DNA of 64,000 bases from positions 1 through 64,000 of IMG/VR virus record IMGVR_UViG_3300043775_000755; one strand, written 5' to 3'. The position numbers were made by a program, and so were the translations under genes. This stretch comes from a virus. Shown here one piece after another: positions 6,784 through 12,019 of the stretch; the stretch's first letter is position 1; each line of letters opens with the position of its first letter. The notes under the pieces are model-generated. The model was given only the letters and a program-made list of their open reading frames with translations. It had not been told where the DNA came from and made no database searches.

Positions 6784-7071
6784 TTAATCTACTTTAATAA
6801 ACCAAGTTAATAACTCTTCTTTAGTCGCAAATACAAACACTTCAGGGTTCTGTCTTAACGCCTGTATTATATACTCTCTTTTAGTTGGTCTTGTCCATGC
6901 ATACGATAAAGATAAGTGACTAAGGTCCATTGCGCCAAATTCATTATCATTCTTTTTAACAATTATATTCTTTCTACCGTTTTCCCATTTAACACCAACA
7001 CTGCTACTATCGGTTATTGTATTCACATCTACAATATCTGTATTATTGTCAAAATTTACTACTTTTCTCAT
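6784..7071 (-). CDS. Hypothetical protein (95 aa)
   Basis: A 95-residue soluble protein beginning MRKVVNFDNNTDIVDVN, with a mixed strand/helix pattern and no recognised domain. It lies two bases after its upstream neighbour and two bases before the next gene, in the middle of the six-gene E5 unit. Confidence 0.6.
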   Translation of the reverse strand: MRKVVNFDNNTDIVDVNTITDSSSVGVKWENGRKNIIVKKNDNEFGAMDLSHLSLSYAWTRPTKREYIIQALRQNPEVFVFATKEELLTWFIKVD

Positions 7072-7072
7072 A

Positions 7073-7321
7073 TTAATATTTTTCTTTAATTTCTGTTAAT
7101 GTTAGGTTATAATGATTCCATAATTTTGTTCTACTGAATGCACTTGCTTTTGCCCCGTAAGAAGACTTCATCTTAGTCTTGACTTGCTTATAATCATCGC
7201 TATTAAACTGTTTGCACATGCCATCAGTATTTACTGCATTGATCCTGTTTGCTCGGTTACGTGCTTTCTTTTCTTCAAGATATTGACACGCTTCTTTCAT
7301 ATTGTTCGCTATTACTATCAT
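7073..7321 (-). CDS. Small basic hypothetical protein (82 aa)
   Basis: I choose the ATG at 7321, which overlaps the upstream TAA by one base (TAATG), rather than the ATG at 7363 that would overlap the upstream gene by 43 bases. The 82-residue product is strongly basic (lysine, arginine) and helical at the N terminus, which would suit nucleic-acid binding, though no motif proves it. Confidence 0.58.
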   Translation of the reverse strand: MIVIANNMKEACQYLEEKKARNRANRINAVNTDGMCKQFNSDDYKQVKTKMKSSYGAKASAFSRTKLWNHYNLTLTEIKEKY

Positions 7322-7509
7322 TAGTCTTTGATTATATAGGTTAAACCGTTTAAATTGAACCACTCAGAATATCCGTCTTGATCGTCGTCATTAGTTATAA
7401 ATCCGAACTTTGACGGTAGATCACCGACAAGATATGGCGTGTATAGCACACCGTTTAGTTTAATAAAATTGTTCTTTAAAAACTTGATTGATTTTTTTTC
7501 TTTGTTCAT
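7321..7509 (-). CDS. Small hypothetical protein (62 aa)
   Basis: A 62-residue protein with a basic N terminus and an acidic middle (N-D-D-D-Q-D-G). It is the first gene after element E5 (7525-7567). TGCTATACAC lies at 7439-7448 and encodes L-Y-T. No family recognised. Confidence 0.6.
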   Translation of the reverse strand: MNKEKKSIKFLKNNFIKLNGVLYTPYLVGDLPSKFGFITNDDDQDGYSEWFNLNGLTYIIKD

Positions 7510-7524
7510 AGTTGTTTAGTATTG

Positions 7525-7567
7525 GTTACATTATTATTATCAAACTTAATTCGTATTCGTTCTGTAA
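7525..7567 (-). promoter_or_regulatory. Early promoter element E5
   Basis: Minus-strand TTACAGAACGAATACGAATT followed by TTGATAATAATAATGTAACC, 16 bases before the ATG at 7509. It should drive six genes, down to the one that ends at 6114. Confidence 0.77.
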
Positions 7568-7572
7568 GAGTA

Positions 7573-7734
7573 TTATAAGGCTTCAATGTCGGTGCAGTCG
7601 TAGTCATCATAGTCTAATATAATTTCTCCTTTGCCGTATTGTTCGCTAACAATATCAACCGCTGATTGTTCGTCGATCGCATCGATGTATAGCACTCTAG
7701 ACGCTGTCTCTGTAATCCTAATTCTATATTCCAT
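7573..7734 (-). CDS. DpnD/PcfM-like small protein
   Basis: A 53-residue frame from the ATG at 7734 to TAA at 7575. It begins MEYRIRITETASRVLYID and has an I-I-L-D-Y-D-D-Y block near its end. This matches the pattern I remember for the small DpnD/PcfM family found on plasmids and phages, whose function is unknown to me. A one-mismatch TGCTATACAT word lies within it. It is the last gene of the E6 unit. Confidence 0.6.
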   Translation of the reverse strand: MEYRIRITETASRVLYIDAIDEQSAVDIVSEQYGKGEIILDYDDYDCTDIEAL

Positions 7735-7735
7735 A

Positions 7736-7909
7736 TTATTGTTGTTTAATTAATTTCGCTTTCCACACGCCTACTCTATTGTTTACTACGTCGATATTCG
7801 GGTTAGTTAAATATCTATAATGACTGATTTCATTGAGTGCTTTGTAGTTGTACACTTCAATATATAACCCTGTACCGATAGTTTTGTTAACTATATATCC
7901 TTCTTTCAT
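7736..7909 (-). CDS. Small hypothetical protein (57 aa)
   Basis: A 57-residue frame from ATG at 7909 to TAA at 7738-7736, one base before the next start. It begins MKEGYIVNKTIGTGLYIEV, with a probable beta-hairpin N terminus and a basic C terminus. No family recognised; support is the packed position in the E6 unit. Confidence 0.55.
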   Translation of the reverse strand: MKEGYIVNKTIGTGLYIEVYNYKALNEISHYRYLTNPNIDVVNNRVGVWKAKLIKQQ

Positions 7910-7912
7910 AAC

Positions 7913-8137
7913 TTAATCTTTACTTGTTAATGTACCCTCAAAAAATGAGTGGATTGCTTTATCTTCTGCTTCTCTAATAGCCTTGTATTTCTCGACATTA
8001 GTTACTTTCTCGTTTAACCATTCTTCAATATTTGCTCTGCTATCAGAGTGATATTCTTGATTCATCCACTTTGATCGGTACATAGCTTGTGTAGTACCGT
8101 CACGTAATGTTCTTGTATATTCAATTATATCTTCCAT
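7913..8137 (-). CDS. Small hypothetical helical protein (74 aa)
   Basis: I place the start at the ATG at 8137, one base after the stop of the upstream zinc-ribbon gene. An ATG further upstream (8236) would read through that gene in another frame. The product begins MEDIIEYTRTLRDGTTQ and is highly charged and helical. No domain recognised. Confidence 0.58.
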   Translation of the reverse strand: MEDIIEYTRTLRDGTTQAMYRSKWMNQEYHSDSRANIEEWLNEKVTNVEKYKAIREAEDKAIHSFFEGTLTSKD

Positions 8138-8138
8138 A

Positions 8139-8243
8139 CTATTCTTCATCTTCATAGTTATTCCAATCAGCGTGCTCGCCACACTCAGCGCAGATACCTG
8201 TATCTTCCATCCATTCGTAAGACCCACAACAATCACTTTCCAT
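8139..8243 (-). CDS. Tiny zinc-ribbon protein (34 aa)
   Basis: A 34-residue frame from ATG at 8243 to TAG at 8141-8139. It contains C5-C6 and C18-x2-C21 with a nearby histidine, a compact zinc-knuckle pattern, and is strongly acidic. Although very short, it sits exactly in a gap between two genes of the E6 unit, and its cysteine pairs argue against chance. Confidence 0.55.
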   Translation of the reverse strand: MESDCCGSYEWMEDTGICAECGEHADWNNYEDEE

Positions 8244-8251
8244 AGTTTTCT

Positions 8252-8467
8252 TTATTTAATATTAGCGTTAATTCTTTCCCAATAGGTTAAACCCTCTCTT
8301 GTAGTAGAAAATGTAAATGCACCAGTAATACCATCTTCTTTAATATCTACATCACTTTGCAGCCATTGATCGATAAAATCGACATTGGCGTTACCATCGA
8401 CTATTCTAGCGATAATCTTTCGTCTAAGCGCCTCATCTAGACCGCGCATCCATTCTATTCTAGTCAT
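8252..8467 (-). CDS. Small phage protein with T-x-x-G-x-x-Y-W motif
   Basis: A 71-residue protein whose C terminus reads F-T-F-S-T-T-R-E-G-L-T-Y-W-E-R-I. The same pattern (S-R-T-R-Q-G-A-S-Y-W) closes the gene at 10287-10490, and I recall F-x-W-x-x-T-x-x-G-x-x-Y-W as common in small phage proteins of unknown role. The two genes in this window look like diverged paralogs. Confidence 0.6.
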   Translation of the reverse strand: MTRIEWMRGLDEALRRKIIARIVDGNANVDFIDQWLQSDVDIKEDGITGAFTFSTTREGLTYWERINANIK

Positions 8468-8469
8468 AT

Positions 8470-8583
8470 TTACTTGTTTTTATAGGTTAATTTATTTGTC
8501 ACTGTAATTGCAGTATTCATAGACTGCATTTCTTGGGTGTAAAATATATACTCATCTTCCGTAATGCCATAGTAATCTTGCAT
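8470..8583 (-). CDS. Small hypothetical protein (37 aa)
   Basis: A 37-residue frame from ATG at 8583 to TAA at 8472-8470, beginning MQDYYGITEDEYIFYTQEM. The conserved promoter element E6 ends 18 bases upstream, the same distance as for other first genes, which is the main evidence that this is a real gene. No family recognised. Confidence 0.55.
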   Translation of the reverse strand: MQDYYGITEDEYIFYTQEMQSMNTAITVTNKLTYKNK

Positions 8584-8601
8584 AGTAATTAGTTTTTGTT
8601 A

Positions 8602-8644
8602 GTTACATTTATATTATCAAATCACTCTCGTATTCGTTTTGTAA
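8602..8644 (-). promoter_or_regulatory. Early promoter element E6
   Basis: Minus-strand TTACAAAACGAATACGAGAG then TTTGATAATATAAATGTAAC, upstream of the 37-residue gene at 8583. It should drive six small genes. The 63 bases between it and the next gene upstream hold nothing else recognisable. Confidence 0.77.
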
Positions 8645-8707
8645 AGGTGGATAGATGTTTAATCGATTTTAAAGAGATAATGTTATAATCCCTGACTTCA
8701 CTAAGCC

Positions 8708-8977
8708 TTAGTCATTTCGGTATGAATGGTAAGCCCATATAGCTTGGTTGATACGGTCGAGCTCGCATTTGCCTCCGAGGTAGCGGTGTATAGCATTGTA
8801 GAACTTAGTTAGTTCGACGCAATTCTTGCAAAAGAACCTTTTAAACTCGTCGAGTTCTTCGCCTTGCATGAAATTTAGTCCGACAATATCGTCTCCTACT
8901 TTTTCGATGTAGACATAGCGGTCATCTTGGTTGCACCACACGATCGTTTTACTCTCAATTAATTCATATTCGCTCAT
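8708..8977 (-). CDS. Hypothetical protein (89 aa)
   Basis: An 89-residue protein with three cysteines, two of them in F-F-C-K-N-C, and no standard zinc motif. It is the only gene in its unit, read from element E7. TGCTATACAC lies at 8786-8795 and encodes A-I-H. G+C content is visibly higher here than in neighbouring genes. Confidence 0.6.
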   Translation of the reverse strand: MSEYELIESKTIVWCNQDDRYVYIEKVGDDIVGLNFMQGEELDEFKRFFCKNCVELTKFYNAIHRYLGGKCELDRINQAIWAYHSYRND

Positions 8978-8991
8978 AGTAGTTGTTTTTA

Positions 8992-9034
8992 GTTACATCA
9001 TTATTATCAAATTGGTCTCGTGTTCGTTTTGTAA
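8992..9034 (-). promoter_or_regulatory. Early promoter element E7
   Basis: Minus-strand TTACAAAACGAACACGAGAC then TTTGATAATAATGATGTAAC, 15 bases before the ATG at 8977. The 10-bp word is present four bases beyond its outer edge (9039-9048), in the orientation opposite to the in-gene copies. Confidence 0.76.
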
Positions 9035-9070
9035 GCGGTGCTATACACGTTTACCGTGTAAGATCGTTGA

Positions 9071-9124
9071 AAAAGGTGACATTAGGGTGTTATACTAGAT
9101 AATAGTAGGCTAACGTCGCTATTT
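9071..9124 (-). repeat. Conserved hairpin element, copy 2 (terminator-like)
   Basis: Arms GACATTAG (9078-9085) and CTAACGTC (9110-9117). On the minus-strand RNA the arms pair as GACGUUAG/CUAAUGUC with one G-U, and TTTTT follows, as in an intrinsic terminator. It lies in the 290-base gene-free stretch between the E8 and E7 units. Confidence 0.68.
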
Positions 9125-9204
9125 TAGTTGAATTTAACTGTGTTGTAGGACGGAGTCTACTCTTCCGGCGCTATCTCAAAGCCAGGCTAATATAGTGTAT
9201 AGCA

Positions 9205-9260
9205 AAAAGAGTGACATTAGCTGCTTATAACTACTAATAGCAGGCTAACGTCGCACTTTT
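9205..9260 (-). repeat. Conserved hairpin element, copy 3 (terminator-like)
   Basis: The most complete copy. AAAAAGAGTGACATTAGC (9205-9221) and GCTAACGTCGCACTTTT (9244-9260) form a long stem, extended by TGC/GCA around the loop. It directly follows the gene ending at 9268 in the transcribed direction, and TTTTT follows it, so a terminator for the E8 unit is likely. The 10-bp word (9195-9204) abuts it. Confidence 0.7.
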
Positions 9261-9267
9261 CTACATA

Positions 9268-9480
9268 TTATTTCATATCTTCATCATATACAAACTTACC
9301 AGTTTCGATCCAGTGTAGAATTTCTTCTTTGTATGCGTTTTCGACATGCATTGTTACATCAGGATACTCCCTATCTTGTTTGTGTATTGTGTATTGCTCA
9401 CGACTTAGATCCGAGTTGAACCCTTCCGAGTGTATAGCACCTGTCATCAGGTACCATACAAAGATTATTTTTGTTATCAT
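9268..9480 (-). CDS. Hypothetical protein with hydrophobic N terminus (70 aa)
   Basis: A 70-residue protein beginning MITKIIFVWYLMTGAIHSEG, a short hydrophobic stretch that could be a signal peptide or membrane anchor, followed by a charged soluble part. The 10-bp word (9430-9439) encodes A-I-H at the end of the hydrophobic segment. It is second in the E8 unit, followed by hairpin copy 3. Confidence 0.6.
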   Translation of the reverse strand: MITKIIFVWYLMTGAIHSEGFNSDLSREQYTIHKQDREYPDVTMHVENAYKEEILHWIETGKFVYDEDMK

Positions 9481-9483
9481 ATC

Positions 9484-9627
9484 TTATCTTTCTTGTTCTA
9501 GTATAAATCTGATTAAGTTACTTAGTTTGATTTGATCTGAATAGCTCAGGATCATGAATTCAGTTGTACGTGTGTACTTGTAGCCGTGCTTAGTGGCTAA
9601 TTTGTAAGCTAGATTTGTTAATTGCAT
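9484..9627 (-). CDS. Small hypothetical protein (47 aa)
   Basis: A 47-residue frame from ATG at 9627 to TAA at 9486-9484. It begins MQLTNLAYKLATKHGYKY and is basic and helical. Element E8 ends 14 bases upstream of the ATG, and the downstream gene begins four bases after the stop; both support it. No family recognised. Confidence 0.55.
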   Translation of the reverse strand: MQLTNLAYKLATKHGYKYTRTTEFMILSYSDQIKLSNLIRFILEQER

Positions 9628-9640
9628 AGTTGTTTATTTT

Positions 9641-9684
9641 AGATTCATTATTATTATCAATTGTACTTCGTATTCGTTCTGTAA
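9641..9684 (-). promoter_or_regulatory. Early promoter element E8
   Basis: Minus-strand TTACAGAACGAATACGAAGT then TTGATAATAATAATGAATCT, upstream of the 47-residue gene. A one-mismatch copy of the 10-bp word (9685-9694) directly abuts its outer edge. Confidence 0.77.
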
Positions 9685-9714
9685 ATGTATAGCATTTTTG
9701 TTTGAGCTTAAAGC

Positions 9715-10032
9715 CTACTTTTCAGTAGACTCTAAGACTTCAATTTTAGCTAGATGTCTGACATTACTTGGCATATCAGTAGATTGTGACCAGTATTGTC
9801 TTTTAATCCAACATGGCATTATTGATAGCTTTGGAAGCATAACATTCAGAACTTCATCGTGATTGTAAGTTACTTTCTGATTTTTATTGTTGATGAAAGT
9901 TATAACTTGATTTCGGCCTAACCAATTCTTTCTGACTACAAAGTTAGCTCGTTCGATCGGTGGATAGATCAAAGCCAATTCTTCAGTTGATAATTTAGCG
10001 ATCGCTTGTTGTAATAATTCTTGATTGTTCAT
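9715..10032 (-). CDS. Hypothetical protein (105 aa), two tandem promoters
   Basis: A 105-residue protein with a helical N terminus and a basic central part (V-V-R-K-N-W-L-G-R-N-Q). No family recognised. It is a single-gene unit preceded by two early elements (E9 and E10) about 80 bases apart with no gene between them, so it may be the most strongly expressed early gene. Confidence 0.62.
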   Translation of the reverse strand: MNNQELLQQAIAKLSTEELALIYPPIERANFVVRKNWLGRNQVITFINNKNQKVTYNHDEVLNVMLPKLSIMPCWIKRQYWSQSTDMPSNVRHLAKIEVLESTEK

Positions 10033-10058
10033 AGTTATTTAATTTAAGTTGTTATTTA

Positions 10059-10100
10059 TTTACATTATTATTATCAAATTCAATTCGTATTGGTTTTGTA
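10059..10100 (-). promoter_or_regulatory. Early promoter element E9
   Basis: Minus-strand TTACAAAACCAATACGAATT then TTTGATAATAATAATGTAAA. The spacing to the ATG at 10032 (27 bases) is longer than for the other elements. It is the inner one of a tandem pair. Confidence 0.74.
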
Positions 10101-10140
10101 AGTTACTTTATTTTTATTTAAATTAGTTTGTTACTTTGTT

Positions 10141-10184
10141 ACTTACATATATATTATCAAATTGACCTCGTGTTTAGACTGTAA
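10141..10184 (-). promoter_or_regulatory. Early promoter element E10, outer of a tandem pair
   Basis: Minus-strand TTACAGTCTAAACACGAGGT then TTTGATAATATATATGTAAG. No gene starts between it and E9, so both appear to serve the gene at 10032. A near copy of the 10-bp word (10186-10195) abuts its outer edge. The 90 bases beyond, up to 10286, are richer in G+C and contain a small GAGCT inverted repeat but no gene. Confidence 0.72.
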
Positions 10185-10286
10185 ATGCTATACGCGTTGC
10201 GTAGCTCGCAAGCTCGCACGGTCCCGGCTGCCAATTCCATCGAGTGGAGTAAAAAGATCCCGATTAAAGGACCGAATTCCGTTATG

Positions 10287-10490
10287 TTAGTTCAGTGCTG
10301 GATCGAACTCCTCGGAGTCAACCCATGCCCAGTATGAAGCTCCTTGCCGAGTCCTGGACCATGCACACATGCCGTTGATCTCAGCATTAGTGTCTATGCA
10401 ATGTTGCACGTGCTCTTGGCCGAATTGCCATCTTGTTTCCTCGATCATGTCGAGTCTCGTTTGTGGATGTAAATCATTTAATCTTTTCAT
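10287..10490 (-). CDS. Small phage protein with T-x-x-G-x-x-Y-W motif (67 aa)
   Basis: I start this gene at the ATG at 10490, which overlaps the stop of the 37-residue gene upstream (ATGA at 10490-10487). A longer frame from 10574 would read through that gene in another frame. The C terminus has W-S-R-T-R-Q-G-A-S-Y-W, matching the gene at 8252-8467, so the two look like paralogs. Function unknown. Confidence 0.58.
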   Translation of the reverse strand: MKRLNDLHPQTRLDMIEETRWQFGQEHVQHCIDTNAEINGMCAWSRTRQGASYWAWVDSEEFDPALN

Positions 10491-10600
10491 GCGATGTATT
10501 CGTTTAGTTGGTTTAATTGTTCTTGAGTTAGGCTTGATCTCCACGCTTGTACGTAGATCTCTTCTTCTTGACATAGTAATTCTAATTCTTGATCTGACAT
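10487..10600 (-). CDS. Small acidic hypothetical protein (37 aa)
   Basis: A 37-residue frame from ATG at 10600 to TGA at 10489-10487, beginning MSDQELELLCQEEEIYVQ. Element E11 ends 11 bases upstream, and the next gene starts in an ATGA overlap with its stop, so both flanks support it. It is glutamate- and glutamine-rich and helical. Confidence 0.58.
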   Translation of the reverse strand: MSDQELELLCQEEEIYVQAWRSSLTQEQLNQLNEYIA

Positions 10601-10610
10601 TTTGTTTGTT

Positions 10611-10656
10611 TTTATATTCATATATATTATCGATTGTACTTCGTATTCTTATTGTA
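10611..10656 (-). promoter_or_regulatory. Early promoter element E11
   Basis: Minus-strand CTACAATAAGAATACGAAGT then ATCGATAATATATATGAATA, 11 bases before the ATG at 10600. It is slightly diverged in the first block and lies immediately after the stop of the 35-residue gene upstream. Confidence 0.68.
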
Positions 10657-10658
10657 GA

Positions 10659-10766
10659 TTAACTTTCATATTCTAATTCGATAGATATTAGAACATTGAT
10701 ATATTCTAACAATACTTGATCATTTGTAAGTTTTTTGATTTCTTGTAATTTTTGTAGATTTGTCAT
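10659..10766 (-). CDS. Small hypothetical helical protein (35 aa)
   Basis: A 35-residue frame from ATG at 10766 to TAA at 10661-10659. It begins MTNLQKLQEIKKLTNDQV and looks like one long helix with leucine and isoleucine spacing. It is the first gene of the left arm, behind E12, facing the control region. No family recognised. Confidence 0.52.
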   Translation of the reverse strand: MTNLQKLQEIKKLTNDQVLLEYINVLISIELEYES

Positions 10767-10790
10767 TTTATTTAATTTAAGTTGTTATTT

Positions 10791-10834
10791 AGATTCATAT
10801 ATATTATCAAATACACTTCGTATTCGTACTGTAG
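10791..10834 (-). promoter_or_regulatory. Early promoter element E12
   Basis: Minus-strand CTACAGTACGAATACGAAGT then TTTGATAATATATATGAATC. It is the outermost early element and borders the gene-free control region. One near and one exact copy of the 10-bp word follow at 10839-10848 and 10851-10860. Confidence 0.74.
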
Positions 10835-11600
10835 GAAATGCTATACGCGTTGCTATACACGCTTCGCGCGTGCTCCGCACGTAATCGTATTACGTATCGT
10901 ACGAATCGGGAACGGGAACACACACACAGGAGTCCTGCCCACGGGAACGGAATCATGCAGGAATCATACACGGAACATGATGCCATATAACGCGCACTAA
11001 CACGCATTACGCCAGATCCTGGACGTATACGTACAACATAATGCCACATAACGCATATTCGTACGAGTTAATGCCATATCGTACACATATTCGTACGTAA
11101 TAGTGCCACATAACGCACATAACCACACCACACGGAAACGTATCGTATTACGTACATATCGTGTCATATCGTACATAATAACGTACATACGCACGAGATC
11201 ATAACATACGCACGGCAGCAGATCATAACAATCACACGGCATACGTACACATACATACACATGACACACACACATACACGTACGGCAGCGACACACACAC
11301 ACACCAGCACACACACCGACACGGCGCCAAGCACCAGCATGCCACACCAGCACCAGCCGACACCAGCCAGGAAAGCCAGACCGTTTCCAGGATTCCCAGG
11401 GAAAACCCAAACCGTTTTGGGAAACCCGAAAAAAGGAAGGCACCCCCACGGAAACCGATTCAATTCCGTTTACGAATTCGGGAAATGAAATACGCGTGTA
11501 GCCCCTTAATTATATATATCTGACAATACACATTCAACACCACCACTGACTACGCCGGCGCTACTAAAAAATTTTTTATTATATTTTTTTTTACAAGGTA
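10835..11600 (+). other. Gene-free control region, iteron-like and C/A-rich; origin candidate
   Basis: About 650 bases (10860-11500) have a composition unlike the rest of the window: C and A dominate the plus strand, TACG and CGTA recur, and CA runs appear near 11265-11335. A TGCCA-headed unit followed by ATAACGCA or ATATCGTA recurs at 10981, 11042, 11072 and 11104, and CATACGCACG recurs at about 11195 and 11212. A CCCAAA/TTTGGG hairpin lies near 11406-11422. Frames in it are cysteine- and valine-rich artefacts. It separates the divergent arms, as a replication origin, regulatory centre or packaging region would. Confidence 0.5.
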
Positions 11601-11602
11601 AG

Positions 11603-11650
11603 ATACAGTTTACGAATACCTGTCCTTTTGTAAATTATATTTTACTTTAA
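11603..11650 (+). promoter_or_regulatory. Plus-strand early-promoter-like element
   Basis: The plus strand reads ATACAGTTTACGAATACC, then after the same kind of spacing TTGTAAATTATATTTTAC. This follows the layout of the twelve minus-strand elements (TTACAG, ACGAATAC, TTGATAATAT, GTAA) with several changes. It faces the late arm and is followed by hairpin copy 4 and the gene at 11767, so it may be the divergent partner promoter. Confidence 0.4.
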
Positions 11651-11652
11651 GT

Positions 11653-11706
11653 AGAATAGCGACATTAGCTAGTTATATTATATAGTAGTAGGCTAACGTC
11701 CCTGTT
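11653..11706 (+). repeat. Conserved hairpin element, copy 4
   Basis: Arms GACATTAGC (11661-11669) and GCTAACGTC (11692-11700), with TTTTT following on the plus strand. Its loop shares TAGTAG with copy 2. Placed between the control region and the first late gene, it could block transcription entering either arm. Confidence 0.62.
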
Positions 11707-11766
11707 TTTACGATGCGTAAGATTTAGGTTTGTTGCGTGAGTATATAACTATACTAAAATTAAGAT

Positions 11767-12018
11767 ATGGCACAGAAATTATCGCCTGCTGCGGCTAAAG
11801 CAAAAGCTGTGCGGGATTTGGCTTATGCTAAAACTGAGGATAGAAAAAATAAGAAAGCGCACTCTCAAAGAATGCATCGAGCGAGTCCTGGGAATAAAGG
11901 GAAAGACTATGACCATAAGGATGGTAGGTTTGAATCTGTAAAACAGAATAGAGGGAATGACGGTGAAGGCACTAAGAAGGAAAGTGGTAAGAAGTATAAA
12001 ATAGATAAGAAGAAATAA
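11767..12018 (+). CDS. Small basic conserved phage protein
   Basis: This 83-residue lysine-rich protein begins MAQKLSPAAAKAKAVRDLAY. I recall similar small basic proteins from marine and Bacteroidota phages. It is predicted disordered and helical, without hydrophobic segments. It opens the late plus-strand arm and is followed after one base by the next gene. A virion-associated or DNA-binding role is a guess from its charge. Confidence 0.6.
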   Translation: MAQKLSPAAAKAKAVRDLAYAKTEDRKNKKAHSQRMHRASPGNKGKDYDHKDGRFESVKQNRGNDGEGTKKESGKKYKIDKKK

Positions 12019-12019
12019 G

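Larger units (their letters stand above)
1388..10860. repeat. Dispersed 10-bp word TGCTATACAC, 12 exact copies
   Basis: Exact copies, given as GTGTATAGCA on the plus strand: 1388, 2324, 4029, 4624, 5583, 6542, 7439, 8786, 9195 and 9430; as TGCTATACAC on the plus strand: 9039 and 10851. One-mismatch copies lie at 7685, 9685, 10186 and 10839. Eight exact copies are inside genes, all with TGCTATACAC on the coding strand, in two reading frames (A-I-H or L-Y-T). Elsewhere in the window I found one exact copy (53751) and one near copy (60587). Confidence 0.8.

Noticed and set aside
880-8236. Longer starts for the genes ending at 880, 7073 and 7913
   Set aside because: The upstream extensions overlap neighbouring genes in another frame, while internal ATGs give the one- to two-base coupling seen throughout the arm.
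1388-10860. CRISPR array or tRNA fragments as explanation for the 10-bp word
   Set aside because: Spacing is irregular (hundreds of bases), most copies are inside genes, and no repeat-spacer structure exists.
10807-11488. Long open frames on both strands in the control region, rich in Cys, Val, Tyr or Thr, His
   Set aside because: Their composition follows directly from CA/TG tracts and TACG repeats, they overlap each other in several frames and no real start context is present. They look like by-products of low-complexity DNA.
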